Shown: positions 17,058-25,170 of the stretch, piece after piece
Numbering within the stretch: position 1 is the first letter of the stretch
How the letters are laid out: each line of letters starts with the position of its first letter
Assembly (NCBI RefSeq): GCF_003290125.1
Contig: NZ_QMKH01000001.1
Location: 62,001-126,000 of the forward strand
DNA from: Microvirga flavescens
Lineage (GTDB): Bacteria > Pseudomonadota > Alphaproteobacteria > Rhizobiales > Beijerinckiaceae
DNA length: 64,000 bases
Reading direction: 5' to 3'
Translations under genes and position numbers: made by a program
The notes under the pieces: generated by a model
The model's input: the letters and a program-made list of their open reading frames with translations, nothing else
Told to the model about the DNA's origin: nothing
The model's database searches: none

Positions 17058-19451
17058 CTAGCCAAGCGCCCGCAAATGCCGGATCGGCCGTCCCGGTGCG
17101 ATCATCTCGGCGGCGGCGATGATGCCTTGCGCGTCGATGCCGAAATGGCGGTAGAGATCCTGCACCGTGCCCGTCTGGCCGAAATGCTCGACGCCCAAAG
17201 AGCGTGTACGATGCCCCATGACGGAGCCGAGCCAGGCGAGGGTTGCCGGGTGCCCGTCGATCACGGTCACGAGACCGCAATGTTGCGGCACGTCGGCGAG
17301 AAGTCGTTCGATGTGGGAACGCGCATGCACGAGCCCGCGTTCACGGGCGCGCTGGGCCGCTGTCCAGCCCGCATTGAGCCGGTCGGCGGAGGTGATGGCG
17401 AGAAGCCCGACATCGCGGCGATCCTCCGCCATCAGGCCAACGGCCTTGATCGCCTCCGGCGCGACAACGCCTGTATAGGCGATGACGACTTGCGCGTTCG
17501 GGCCGGGCTTTCGCATCCAATATGCACCGTCCACGATTTCTTCCGCGAGGTCCGGCGTCATGGTCCGTTGCGGCTGCTCCAGCGCAAGCGTTGACAAACG
17601 CAGGTAAACCGAGCCGCCGGTCTCATCGCGTAGCCAGGAACGCTCGTTCGGCTGCCCTTCGCCATCCCGCTGCAGATAATCGAACGCCCAGCGCAGGATC
17701 ACCGACAATTCATCGACGAAGGCAGGCTCGAAACTCGCCAATCCGTCCTGCGCAAGACCGATCAAAGGCGTGCCGATGGATTGGTGCGCGCCGCCCTCCG
17801 GCGAGAGCGTGACGCCTGAGGGCGTTGCCGCGACGATGAAGCGGGCGTCCTGATAGCAGGCATAGTTCAACGCATCGAGGCCGCGCGCGATGAAGGGATC
17901 ATAGAGCGTGCCGATCGGCAAAATTCGCTCCCCGAACAGAGAATGCGAGAGGCCGAGAGCGGAGAGCAGGATGAACAGGTTCATCTCCGCAATGCCGAGT
18001 TCGATATGCTGCCCCTTCGGCCCGAAATCCCAGGTGAAGGTGGAGGGAATGCGCTCCGACTTGAAGAGGTCCTTCATCTCATTGCGCGCGAACAGGCCGC
18101 GCCGGTTCACCCACGCTCCGAGATTGGTGGAGACCGTCACATCGGGGGCCGTCGTGACGATGCGGTCCGCAAGCGGCGTATCCGACCGGGCAAGCTCATG
18201 GAGAATGAGCCCGAATCCCTGCTGCGTGGACATGGACGGCTGCGCCGGCGTCGTCAGCGTTTCGGGAACGGGAACGCGCGGGGCGCTGTGCCGCCGCGCG
18301 CCCTTGGCGTTGAACGGCACCGAGGCGAGGAAGCGTTCGAGATCCTGCGCCGGCACATCGAGACCTTCGAACTTGTCCCACTCATGCCCCGCACGAACCT
18401 TGCAGGTCTTGCGGAACCCTTCCATCTGCGCAGGGGTCAAAAGGCCTGCGTGATTGTCCTTGTGGCCCGCGAGCGGCAAACCAGAACCTTTGATGGTGTA
18501 GGCGATGAAAACCGTCGGCCTGTCATGATCGATGGATTCGAACGCCTTGAGCAACGTCGGCAGATCATGGCCGCCGAGGTTTCCCATGAGCCGCGCCAGC
18601 TCTTCATCGGAACGCTTTTCGATGAGCTGCGTCACCGCGCCCTGATCGCCGAGATCGTCGAGCAGGCGCTTGCGCCAGGCCGCGCCGCCCTGGAACGTCA
18701 GCGCGGAATAGAGCTGGTTCGGACAACTGTCGATCCACGCGCGGAGCTTGTCGCCGCCGGGTTCGCGGAACGCTTCTTCCATCAGCGAACCATGCTTGAG
18801 CACCACCACGTCCCAGCCGAAGGAACGGAACAGCGCCTCAAAGCGAGAATAGAGCCCCTCGCGCACCACGGCGTCGAGGCTCTGGCGGTTGTAGTCGATG
18901 ATCCACCAGGTGTTGCGAAGGCCCTGCTTCCAGCCCTCCAGCAACGCTTCGAAGATGTTGCCCTCGTCCATCTCCGCATCGCCGACGAGCGCGATCATGC
19001 GCCCTTCGCGTCGGCCTTTCGCCCAGTCATGCGCCTTCACGTAGTCCTGCACGAGGCTGGAGAAGAGTGTCTGCGCCACACCGAGGCCCACGGAGCCCGT
19101 CGAGAAATCGACGTCGTCCACGTCCTTGGTGCGGGAGGGATAGGATTGCGCGCCCTTATAACCGCGGAAGTTCTCCAACTTCTCTCGTGTCTGGTTGCCC
19201 AGAAGATACTGGATCGCGTGGAAAACGGGGCTCGCATGCGGCTTCACCGCCACGCGATCCTCCGGCTTCAGAACGGCAAGGTAGAGCGCCGTCATGATGG
19301 TCGAGAGAGAGGCGGACGAGGCCTGGTGCCCGCCGATTTTCAACCCGTCCTCATGGGCGCGCAGATGGTTCGCATTATGGATCGTCCAGCTCGACAGCCA
19401 GAGAATCTTGCGTTCAAGAGCGGCCAGAAAAGGCAGGCGGGCATCGGCCAT
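17058..19451 (-). CDS. AceE-like thiamine-diphosphate enzyme (transketolase / pyruvate dehydrogenase E1-type)
   Basis: A 797-residue homodimeric-E1-like protein. The ThDP/Mg site is GDAEMDEGNIFEALLEGWKQ followed by IIDYNRQSLDAVV (near residues 156-192), which aligns with GDGEMDE...INCNLQRLDGPV of AceE but has Ala for the second Gly. HASPVFHAIQYLLG and SYPSRTKDVDDVDFSTGSVGLG also match the E1 layout. It is about 90 residues shorter than E. coli AceE, and no E2 or E3 genes are adjacent, so it may not belong to a dehydrogenase complex. I chose ATG 19451 because GGAGG is 7 bases upstream; an ATG 6 bases earlier overlaps that site. It follows the ICMT-type gene by 66 bases in the same direction. 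Confidence 0.75.
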   Translation of the reverse strand: MADARLPFLAALERKILWLSSWTIHNANHLRAHEDGLKIGGHQASSASLSTIMTALYLAVLKPEDRVAVKPHASPVFHAIQYLLGNQTREKLENFRGYKGAQSYPSRTKDVDDVDFSTGSVGLGVAQTLFSSLVQDYVKAHDWAKGRREGRMIALVGDAEMDEGNIFEALLEGWKQGLRNTWWIIDYNRQSLDAVVREGLYSRFEALFRSFGWDVVVLKHGSLMEEAFREPGGDKLRAWIDSCPNQLYSALTFQGGAAWRKRLLDDLGDQGAVTQLIEKRSDEELARLMGNLGGHDLPTLLKAFESIDHDRPTVFIAYTIKGSGLPLAGHKDNHAGLLTPAQMEGFRKTCKVRAGHEWDKFEGLDVPAQDLERFLASVPFNAKGARRHSAPRVPVPETLTTPAQPSMSTQQGFGLILHELARSDTPLADRIVTTAPDVTVSTNLGAWVNRRGLFARNEMKDLFKSERIPSTFTWDFGPKGQHIELGIAEMNLFILLSALGLSHSLFGERILPIGTLYDPFIARGLDALNYACYQDARFIVAATPSGVTLSPEGGAHQSIGTPLIGLAQDGLASFEPAFVDELSVILRWAFDYLQRDGEGQPNERSWLRDETGGSVYLRLSTLALEQPQRTMTPDLAEEIVDGAYWMRKPGPNAQVVIAYTGVVAPEAIKAVGLMAEDRRDVGLLAITSADRLNAGWTAAQRARERGLVHARSHIERLLADVPQHCGLVTVIDGHPATLAWLGSVMGHRTRSLGVEHFGQTGTVQDLYRHFGIDAQGIIAAAEMIAPGRPIRHLRALG

Positions 19452-19517
19452 CTTCATTCCTCCAGAGCCCTGTTCGATGCCGGCATGTCTTGCGGTGCCT
19501 TTGCCATCGAACCGGCG

Positions 19518-20036
19518 TTAGCGTTCGGGCGGGGATATTGGTCCCTCAATGGTTCGTCTGGCAAGCGCCTCGTTCTCCGCCCTTATGCGGATTGTGAGAA
19601 TACCGAAATTAAGAAGGGAGAAGACAAGAGCGAACCACGGCAGCCCGAATGCGAGCGGCAGCACCGCTATCTCACCAATGACAACGACGTAGTTCGGGTG
19701 CGCGATCCAGCGGTAAGGCCCCTTTTGCGCCAGCTCCTCATGGGGCACGACGATGATCCGTGTTGTCCAGCGCCCGCGCAGGGTCAGGAGAACCCAAGCC
19801 CGCAGAGCCTGCAGGAGCGCAAAGACCATCAGCCACGCAAGGTTCACGGGCCGGTTCCAGGCGAGAAGCCACAATCCGCCAAGCCAGGCCGCGTGGAGAG
19901 CAACGATCAGCGGATAATGCTCCGGCGCGGCCTCGACCGCACCGTTTGCCAGAAGACGCTGCGTGTTGCGGCGCGCAAGCAACAATTCGCCAAGACGTTC
20001 GAACGTGACAAAACCGAGAATCGCGACGGAGAGCAT
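19518..20036 (-). CDS. Isoprenylcysteine carboxyl methyltransferase family membrane protein
   Basis: A 172-residue membrane protein with four to five hydrophobic segments and the conserved C-terminal cluster KGPYRWIAHPNYVVVIGEI, which binds SAM in the ICMT/PEMT-like family. Relatives encoded next to bacterial type III polyketide synthases methylate the phenolic product, and the start here overlaps the polyketide synthase stop by one base (TGATG). O-methylation of an alkylresorcinol or alkylpyrone-type lipid is therefore the best guess. True prenyl-cysteine methylation is unlikely in bacteria. Confidence 0.82.
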   Translation of the reverse strand: MLSVAILGFVTFERLGELLLARRNTQRLLANGAVEAAPEHYPLIVALHAAWLGGLWLLAWNRPVNLAWLMVFALLQALRAWVLLTLRGRWTTRIIVVPHEELAQKGPYRWIAHPNYVVVIGEIAVLPLAFGLPWFALVFSLLNFGILTIRIRAENEALARRTIEGPISPPER

Positions 20037-21088
20037 CACGCCGCTTTCTTCAAGGAGACACAGCTCGCCGTGAAGCCCGGCCCCAGCGCGCTGAGCAAGG
20101 AGCGGCGCGGTAATCCCGTCGCGATAGCGCGCGCCAGCACGAACAGCACAGTCGGCGCGGACATGTTGCCGTATTCGGAAAGAACCTGCCGCTCATGATC
20201 GAGCGAGCCCTGATCGAGCGACAGAGCCCTCTCGAGGGCCACGATCACTTTCTTTCCGCCCGGGTGACAGATGTAACGATCCACGTCCGACGGCGTCAGG
20301 CCCGCGCGCGCCAGAATGCCTGCGATGGCAGGACCCATATGCATCTCGGCGAAAGGCGGAATCGCGCGGGCGAAGATGACGCCGAACCCTTGCGGGTCGA
20401 CATTCCATCCCATGATATCGAGCGTATCCGGCCATGTATGTTCGCCCGACGCTTCGATCTCGGCGATCCCCTCCTCGCTCGTTCGCAGGATGCAGGCGGC
20501 TGCGCCATCGCCGAACAATGCCGTCGCGACGATGTTTGCCTTCGTCAGTTCATCGAGCCGGAAGGACAGCGTGCAGAGTTCGACCGCGACGAAAAGAACA
20601 TTCGTGCCGGGCCTTGCCTGCGCGAGCCTCGCGGCGATCGCGAGACCGGTGACGCCGCCGGCGCAGCCGAGCCCGAAAACCGGCACGCGATGCACATCGT
20701 CGCGAAATCCCATGATGCCGAAAGCACGCGCCTCAAGGCTCGGCGTTGCGATGCCCGTCGAGGAAACGGTGACGATCGTATCGATGTCGTGGGCATCGAG
20801 GCCTGCGTCCTGCAAGGCACTTCGCGCGGCATCGACAAACAGCTTCAAAGCGCCTTCGAGATAGGCCGCCGTTCGCTCGGGCCAGCCATGTGCCTCGAAG
20901 AACCATTCGAGTGGGCGCACCGCATGACGCTTGTGGATGCCTGCGGTGTCGAACACAGGCGAGAGCCGATTGAAGTCGCCGTAGCGGCCAGAAAAGATCT
21001 CATTCGCGGCCGCGGCCACGTCGCGCTGCAACAGCACATGCTCCGGCACGGCGGTGGCGATGGATATGAGTTTTGCAGATGGACCCAC
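20036..21088 (-). CDS. Type III polyketide synthase (chalcone/stilbene synthase family)
   Basis: A 350-residue thiolase-fold enzyme that should extend an acyl-CoA starter with malonyl-CoA and cyclise the product. The catalytic triad is Cys142 (VFGLGCAGG), His275 (YICHPGGKK) and Asn308 (EYGNMSAPTV), the standard Cys-His-Asn set; the C-terminal GPGF loop is present (ALGPGFTASC). Start is GTG at 21088 with AGGAGG 7 bases upstream. Bacterial relatives make alkylresorcinols or alkylpyrones from long-chain starters. It is coupled to the ICMT-type gene and lies 62 bases after the cyclase gene. Product chemistry cannot be told from sequence by eye. Confidence 0.88.
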   Translation of the reverse strand: MGPSAKLISIATAVPEHVLLQRDVAAAANEIFSGRYGDFNRLSPVFDTAGIHKRHAVRPLEWFFEAHGWPERTAAYLEGALKLFVDAARSALQDAGLDAHDIDTIVTVSSTGIATPSLEARAFGIMGFRDDVHRVPVFGLGCAGGVTGLAIAARLAQARPGTNVLFVAVELCTLSFRLDELTKANIVATALFGDGAAACILRTSEEGIAEIEASGEHTWPDTLDIMGWNVDPQGFGVIFARAIPPFAEMHMGPAIAGILARAGLTPSDVDRYICHPGGKKVIVALERALSLDQGSLDHERQVLSEYGNMSAPTVLFVLARAIATGLPRRSLLSALGPGFTASCVSLKKAA

Positions 21089-21150
21089 GGCGCTCCTCCT
21101 GATGGAGATCGCCTTTCATCCGTCGTAATGTCGAAGCGGATCTCCCGGCC

Positions 21151-22875
21151 TCAGGATGTAGGGCGCTCATCGCCGGACGGAACGACCGGATTGTCACGTT
21201 TGAGGCTCTCTCCGTCCGCTACGATCCAGGCATCGATGGGCGCGGCGCGCCCCCTGACGGTCACGGTCTGCTGCTCGTAGCCGGAAAGATCGAGACCGGC
21301 CCGTTTTGCTAGCACGGACGAAATGACCAGCGGCGCATTGCGCTCCTTGGCCAAGCCCTCGAGCCGGCTCGCCGCGTTGATGGTGTCGCCCACAGCGGTC
21401 AGCCCCATGGCGTGGCCGTATCCCATTTCGCCGACGACGGCGGGGCCGGCATGAAGGCTGACCACGACCTGCAGCGGCTGCTCCAGCTCGCTCGCATAGG
21501 CTTCGCTCAGGCTTTTGACGCCATCGATGATCCGTAACGCTGCTGTGAAGGCCTGCCGCGCGGCCTCCTCAGAAGTGGTCTCGAGGCCGAAGAGGGCGAG
21601 CGCCCCATCGCCGATGAACTTGTCGAGATAGCCGCCGGCATCCTCGATCGCGTGGCCGACCACATCGAAATAGCGATTGAGAATGAACACCGTGTCGAAA
21701 GGAAGCCGCCGCTCGGACAAACGCGTGAACCCGCGCAGGTCGCAGAACAGAACCGCAAGCTCACGCTCCCGTCCGCGCCCCGCCATGCGGTTGCCGCCCG
21801 CAGGCGCAACAAGGCCGATGCGGCTGGCGGACAGAACCGGCACAACGGAAAGATCCTGAACGGGCCGCAATTGGCACGCGAGGCGCACGTCCCCCCCGGC
21901 CTTGATCCTTGCAAGCGTCGCGCGCTCCTGCTGGGTCGGCTCAGGCTGGTCCGCGAGTCCTTCGATCACGCGGACACGGCAGGTCGAACATCGCCCGCGC
22001 CCGCCGCAGGCCGACAGATGCGGAATGCCCGCGAGGCGGCTCGCCTCCAGAACGCTGAACCCGCGCGGCACCATGACCACATGTCCGCCCGGATAGGTGA
22101 TGCGTACGCGGTTGGAGAGATTGACATAAGCGCGAACGCCCCGCGCGGCGAAAACGGCTCCAATCAACCCGGCGAAGGTGGCGTAGAGAATTGTCCGGAT
22201 ATCCGACAGAAGACCCTCGCTGGATAGCGCTCCCGCCGTGTAGCTGTACCGCTCCGGATCATCCGCGATCGCCTTACCGGCCTCCGCAAAGCCCAGAAGC
22301 CCAAGCATCGGGACGAGAAGCGCCACGGTGAAGAGATATGGGGCGGCTTGAGGAAACCAGCTTCTCGCGCGAAGCCAGAAATAGATTCCAAAACATCCAT
22401 GCACCCACGCGACGACCAGCGCGACAGCCTGCTTGACGCCATTCTCCGGCGCGAGGAGCCACAGGTTGCGAACCACATCGGGATAGCCGAGTTCGCGTCC
22501 GGTGAGCGAAAACTCAACGCGCGTGCCGACCACATGCGCAACAAGGAGGAATGGAAGCGAGAGGCCGAGCACAAGCTGTGCCGCCTCCTTGAAGGGCATC
22601 CTCAGGGTGCGCCGCCGGTAAAGGGCCTGAAGCGCAAGCGCAAAATGTAATGTCAGCGCCCCATAAAGCAGCACGGTGCCGATGGGGTTGCGCCACAAAA
22701 GGCTGAACCACTGTCGCCCGCCCTCCATCGCCTCAACGGAAATCAGGCCGAGCGCATGGTTGGAGAAATGCGTCAGGAGGAAGAAGCCGAGGACGAGGCC
22801 GCTCGCCAGCCGCGCCTCGCGGGCACGAACGGCACTCTCCGCTTCGCGGGCGGTTTCAGGACGGAATGTGCTCAT
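21151..22875 (-). CDS. Redox-sensing adenylate cyclase: diheme-type membrane anchor, [2Fe-2S] ferredoxin, class III cyclase
   Basis: A 574-residue three-part protein. Residues 1-250 have six hydrophobic segments with histidines at 36, 40, 77, 114 and 159, resembling the cytochrome b anchor of succinate dehydrogenase. Residues 255-345 are a plant-type ferredoxin with C290, C296, C299 and C334 (C-x5-C-x2-C...C). Residues 370-560 are a class III nucleotide cyclase with metal-binding Asp379 (FCDLRGFT) and Asp423 (IGDGALALFG), Lys419 next to it, and VGDTINAASRLE; Lys and Asp predict ATP as substrate. The layout matches Sinorhizobium CyaC, whose anchor is known to bind two haem b and respond to quinones. 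It is first in the leftward run ahead of the polyketide synthase. Confidence 0.88.
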   Translation of the reverse strand: MSTFRPETAREAESAVRAREARLASGLVLGFFLLTHFSNHALGLISVEAMEGGRQWFSLLWRNPIGTVLLYGALTLHFALALQALYRRRTLRMPFKEAAQLVLGLSLPFLLVAHVVGTRVEFSLTGRELGYPDVVRNLWLLAPENGVKQAVALVVAWVHGCFGIYFWLRARSWFPQAAPYLFTVALLVPMLGLLGFAEAGKAIADDPERYSYTAGALSSEGLLSDIRTILYATFAGLIGAVFAARGVRAYVNLSNRVRITYPGGHVVMVPRGFSVLEASRLAGIPHLSACGGRGRCSTCRVRVIEGLADQPEPTQQERATLARIKAGGDVRLACQLRPVQDLSVVPVLSASRIGLVAPAGGNRMAGRGRERELAVLFCDLRGFTRLSERRLPFDTVFILNRYFDVVGHAIEDAGGYLDKFIGDGALALFGLETTSEEAARQAFTAALRIIDGVKSLSEAYASELEQPLQVVVSLHAGPAVVGEMGYGHAMGLTAVGDTINAASRLEGLAKERNAPLVISSVLAKRAGLDLSGYEQQTVTVRGRAAPIDAWIVADGESLKRDNPVVPSGDERPTS

Positions 22876-23077
22876 GTGAGGCGGGCCACAGCGATAGCAG
22901 AACTCCGCTCGATGTTGTCAGACTGGCCTCGATAGCTTTGATTCACGCGATTCTCCGTCCCGTAAAGGTTCTAGGCCATCCCGGAGATCAGAAAAGTCAC
23001 GATTGCGTTTTACCAAAGGACGAGCAGGCCCTTTTGAAGAAAAGGCCTTCGCCTAAATGCGGGATGGGAGGTTCGCC

Positions 23078-23548
23078 ATGCAGGACACGAAACCAAGCCC
23101 GCTTCATGCCTATCTCGCCGGGTTGGGAACCGACGACAGCAGTCGGACGCTCGATGATGCTCTGGCGTTTTCGGACGACGCGCTCGAATACGTCCACGAC
23201 TATATTCAGTGGCTCTTCCCACTGCCGACCCGAAGCATGGCGCAGCCCGGTGCGCCGATCCTGACCCCGCAGGACATCGCCCAGATCAGGACTGACGAAC
23301 GGGCGCTCGCCAACCTGCAAAGGGCAAGCCAACGCATGCGGGAATTTTATGAGCGCACTGACGGGTGGCTGACATTCAACGATCACAACCACCTTCGCAT
23401 CACGCGCATTTTGCGCAGCCTCAAGCTCCTTGTCGGGCCAGAGGTGGCGAACGATTTTTACGCCTTCATCGCGAAGCGCCATGAAAACGCGAACGCCCCG
23501 GTCAATCCGCGCAACGTGCGCTATTGGACCGAGGCGTTGGCAGAGTGA
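23078..23548 (+). CDS. Opioid growth factor receptor (OGFr)-domain protein
   Basis: A 156-residue protein, start ATG at 23078 with GGGAGG about 8 bases upstream. LEYVHDYIQWLFPLPTRS followed by a PILTPQDI segment is the core signature of the OGFr conserved region, known from animals and fungi and found in scattered bacteria. The rest is helical with HENANAPVNPRNVRYWTEAL at the C-terminus. No signal peptide or membrane segment. The bacterial function is unknown. An imperfect hairpin (AGGCCCTTTT / AAAAGGCCT, 23026-23048) lies in the leader just before the ribosome site. It is convergent with parA, 16 bases apart. Confidence 0.75.
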   Translation: MQDTKPSPLHAYLAGLGTDDSSRTLDDALAFSDDALEYVHDYIQWLFPLPTRSMAQPGAPILTPQDIAQIRTDERALANLQRASQRMREFYERTDGWLTFNDHNHLRITRILRSLKLLVGPEVANDFYAFIAKRHENANAPVNPRNVRYWTEALAE

Positions 23549-23564
23549 TCGGGACGGGCGGCTT

Positions 23565-24242
23565 TTAAGCTGCCGCGCGGCCTCCACGGGAATTCTTGTA
23601 GGCGCCGTTGATCGCCTTCACGGAACGCTCGATGGCCTTCCAGAGGTTGGAGATTTCCTCGGCTGCGGCCGACTCGGCGTCGAACTCGTTCGAAGCCTCG
23701 CCATAAGCGAGCGCCAGGGAAAGCTCGGCCCGGTTGGTGATCTGGCCGGACCAGACCGGCACGCGCAGCTGGCTCAAGGCCCCGCGCGCATCGGCGACGA
23801 CAGCCGATTCCGCGTCATTGCGCTTGGCCGGAGCCGCGTTGAGGATCACCGCATAGGGTTTGCGCTGCTCGCGGGAGATGGCGATCGTGTCCTGCACGGC
23901 GGCGAGATCGAAAACGCTCGGGCGGCTGGGGATGACGACCATGGTCGCGCTGCCGATAGCTTCGACGATGGCGGACGACTTGGTGGGCGGCGTGTCGATG
24001 AAGACCCACTCATAGCCCTCGCGCTTGGCGGCCTTGACCGCCTCGGCGATGCCCCGGACACCCTTCTTGATGGAAGGGTTCTCTTCGCCGCGGATCTGGT
24101 GCCAGAGGGTCAGGGACCCTTGCGGATCGGCATCGATCAGGAGCGTCGGAGAATTAGACTTGGCAGCATGAGCCGCGAGATGCGCCGTGAGCGTACTCTT
24201 GCCCGAGCCACCCTTGCGCGAAGCGAAGACCAATACGTTCAT
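23565..24242 (-). CDS. Orphan ParA/MinD-family ATPase
   Basis: A 225-residue Walker-type ATPase. The deviant Walker A is KGGSGKST at residues 10-17, with the two lysines typical of ParA; Walker A' is LLIDADPQGS and Walker B is WVFIDTPP. No DNA-binding N-terminus and no parB or centromere-like repeats are nearby, so it is an orphan that probably positions a protein cluster or is a partition-like accessory. Its promoter must lie in the 102 bases before the ATG. It is not part of an evident operon. Confidence 0.85.
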   Translation of the reverse strand: MNVLVFASRKGGSGKSTLTAHLAAHAAKSNSPTLLIDADPQGSLTLWHQIRGEENPSIKKGVRGIAEAVKAAKREGYEWVFIDTPPTKSSAIVEAIGSATMVVIPSRPSVFDLAAVQDTIAISREQRKPYAVILNAAPAKRNDAESAVVADARGALSQLRVPVWSGQITNRAELSLALAYGEASNEFDAESAAAEEISNLWKAIERSVKAINGAYKNSRGGRAAA

Positions 24243-24344
24243 GCTTGCTCCCGATCGTTTCTTTGGAACCCTCGTTTCCAGAGGATTAACCTTTCCTTAA
24301 TAACCGGTCGCCTTGCAATGGTATACAGGCCGAGCGCGGCCAAC

Positions 24345-25085
24345 TCACCACGGAGTCCTGTGGAAAATGGCGTTGGGGAGGGCTCTCGCGACCAGCAGGA
24401 TGGCCCGCCAGAACCTAGGCGTGTAAAGGGTTTCCCGGTTTCTATCGATGGCCGAGACGATGGAAGGGGCCACCTGCTCGGGAGTTGCCCATAGGGCACC
24501 TGCCTGCGGCAAATGGGCCGTCATGCGGGTGGAAACGAAGCCGGGCCGGATATCGAGCACCCGGACTCTCGAGCGGTGAAGCCGGTGCCGCAGCCCTTCG
24601 AGGAAGCGCTGCAGCCCGCCTTTAGCCGCCCCATAGGCATAATTGCTGCGCCGCCCCCTGTCCCCCGCAACCGAGGTGATGACCGCGATCATCCCGGCCT
24701 TTTGAGCCTCGAAGCGGGAGGCAAGCATATTCGCAAGCACGGCAGGGCTGGTGAAATTGAGAAGGATCGCCTCCTCGAGGGCGGCGGGCTCCTTCTCGGT
24801 TTCTTCCTGCCGGGGGAGAAAGCCATAGGCAACAAAGGCGGTATCGAGCCCGCCAAAGGCGTTCCAGGCCTGGGAAACGGCGCTTTCGAGCGAGGAGAGA
24901 TCCGCGAAATCGGCCCGGGTCGTCTCGACCTGCGCTCCCTTGGCGGCAAGCTCCCGGGCGAGGCGGTCCAAGGCTTCGGCGTCCCGGGCCAGCAGGACGA
25001 GGCGTTCCCCCCGCTTTGCCCAAAGCCGCGCGGTAGCCGCCGCGATGCCCGATGTTGCCCCAAAGATCGCGATGCGCCTTGCCAT
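24345..25085 (-). CDS. Short-chain dehydrogenase/reductase
   Basis: A 246-residue SDR. Cofactor motif GATSGIA at residues 8-14, the active-site Ser in ITSVAGDRGRRS and YxxxK in YAYGAAK are present, followed by the IRPGFVSTRM segment. The SVAGDRGRRSNYAYGAAKGGLQ region and the basic, hydrophobic C-terminus resemble DprE2-like reductases that act on lipid-linked sugars, but substrate is not provable. Start is ATG 25085 with AGGAGG upstream; a GTG in frame 18 bases earlier overlaps that site. It stands alone between parA and the aldehyde dehydrogenase gene. Confidence 0.82.
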   Translation of the reverse strand: MARRIAIFGATSGIAAATARLWAKRGERLVLLARDAEALDRLARELAAKGAQVETTRADFADLSSLESAVSQAWNAFGGLDTAFVAYGFLPRQEETEKEPAALEEAILLNFTSPAVLANMLASRFEAQKAGMIAVITSVAGDRGRRSNYAYGAAKGGLQRFLEGLRHRLHRSRVRVLDIRPGFVSTRMTAHLPQAGALWATPEQVAPSIVSAIDRNRETLYTPRFWRAILLVARALPNAIFHRTPW

Positions 25086-25110
25086 GATGCCTCCTGAGGA
25101 CACTCTAGAG

Positions 25111-25141
25111 CCCGGCCATCTCCCTTTGGAACATGGCCGGG
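25111..25141. terminator. Hairpin between the aldehyde dehydrogenase and SDR genes
   Basis: CCCGGCCAT (25111-25119) and ATGGCCGGG (25133-25141) form a perfect 9-base inverted repeat with a 13-base loop. It lies 30 bases past the stop of the leftward aldehyde dehydrogenase gene and before the SDR ribosome site. There is no clean T tract leftward, so its efficiency as a terminator is uncertain. Confidence 0.5.
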
Positions 25142-25170
25142 ACCCTTTTCCCCGGGATCGCGATCCGGCT

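Noticed and set aside
17943..20198. Very long + strand open frame opposite the ThDP enzyme and ICMT-type genes
   Set aside because: GC-rich antisense shadow; the minus-strand genes carry recognisable catalytic motifs and Shine-Dalgarno sites.
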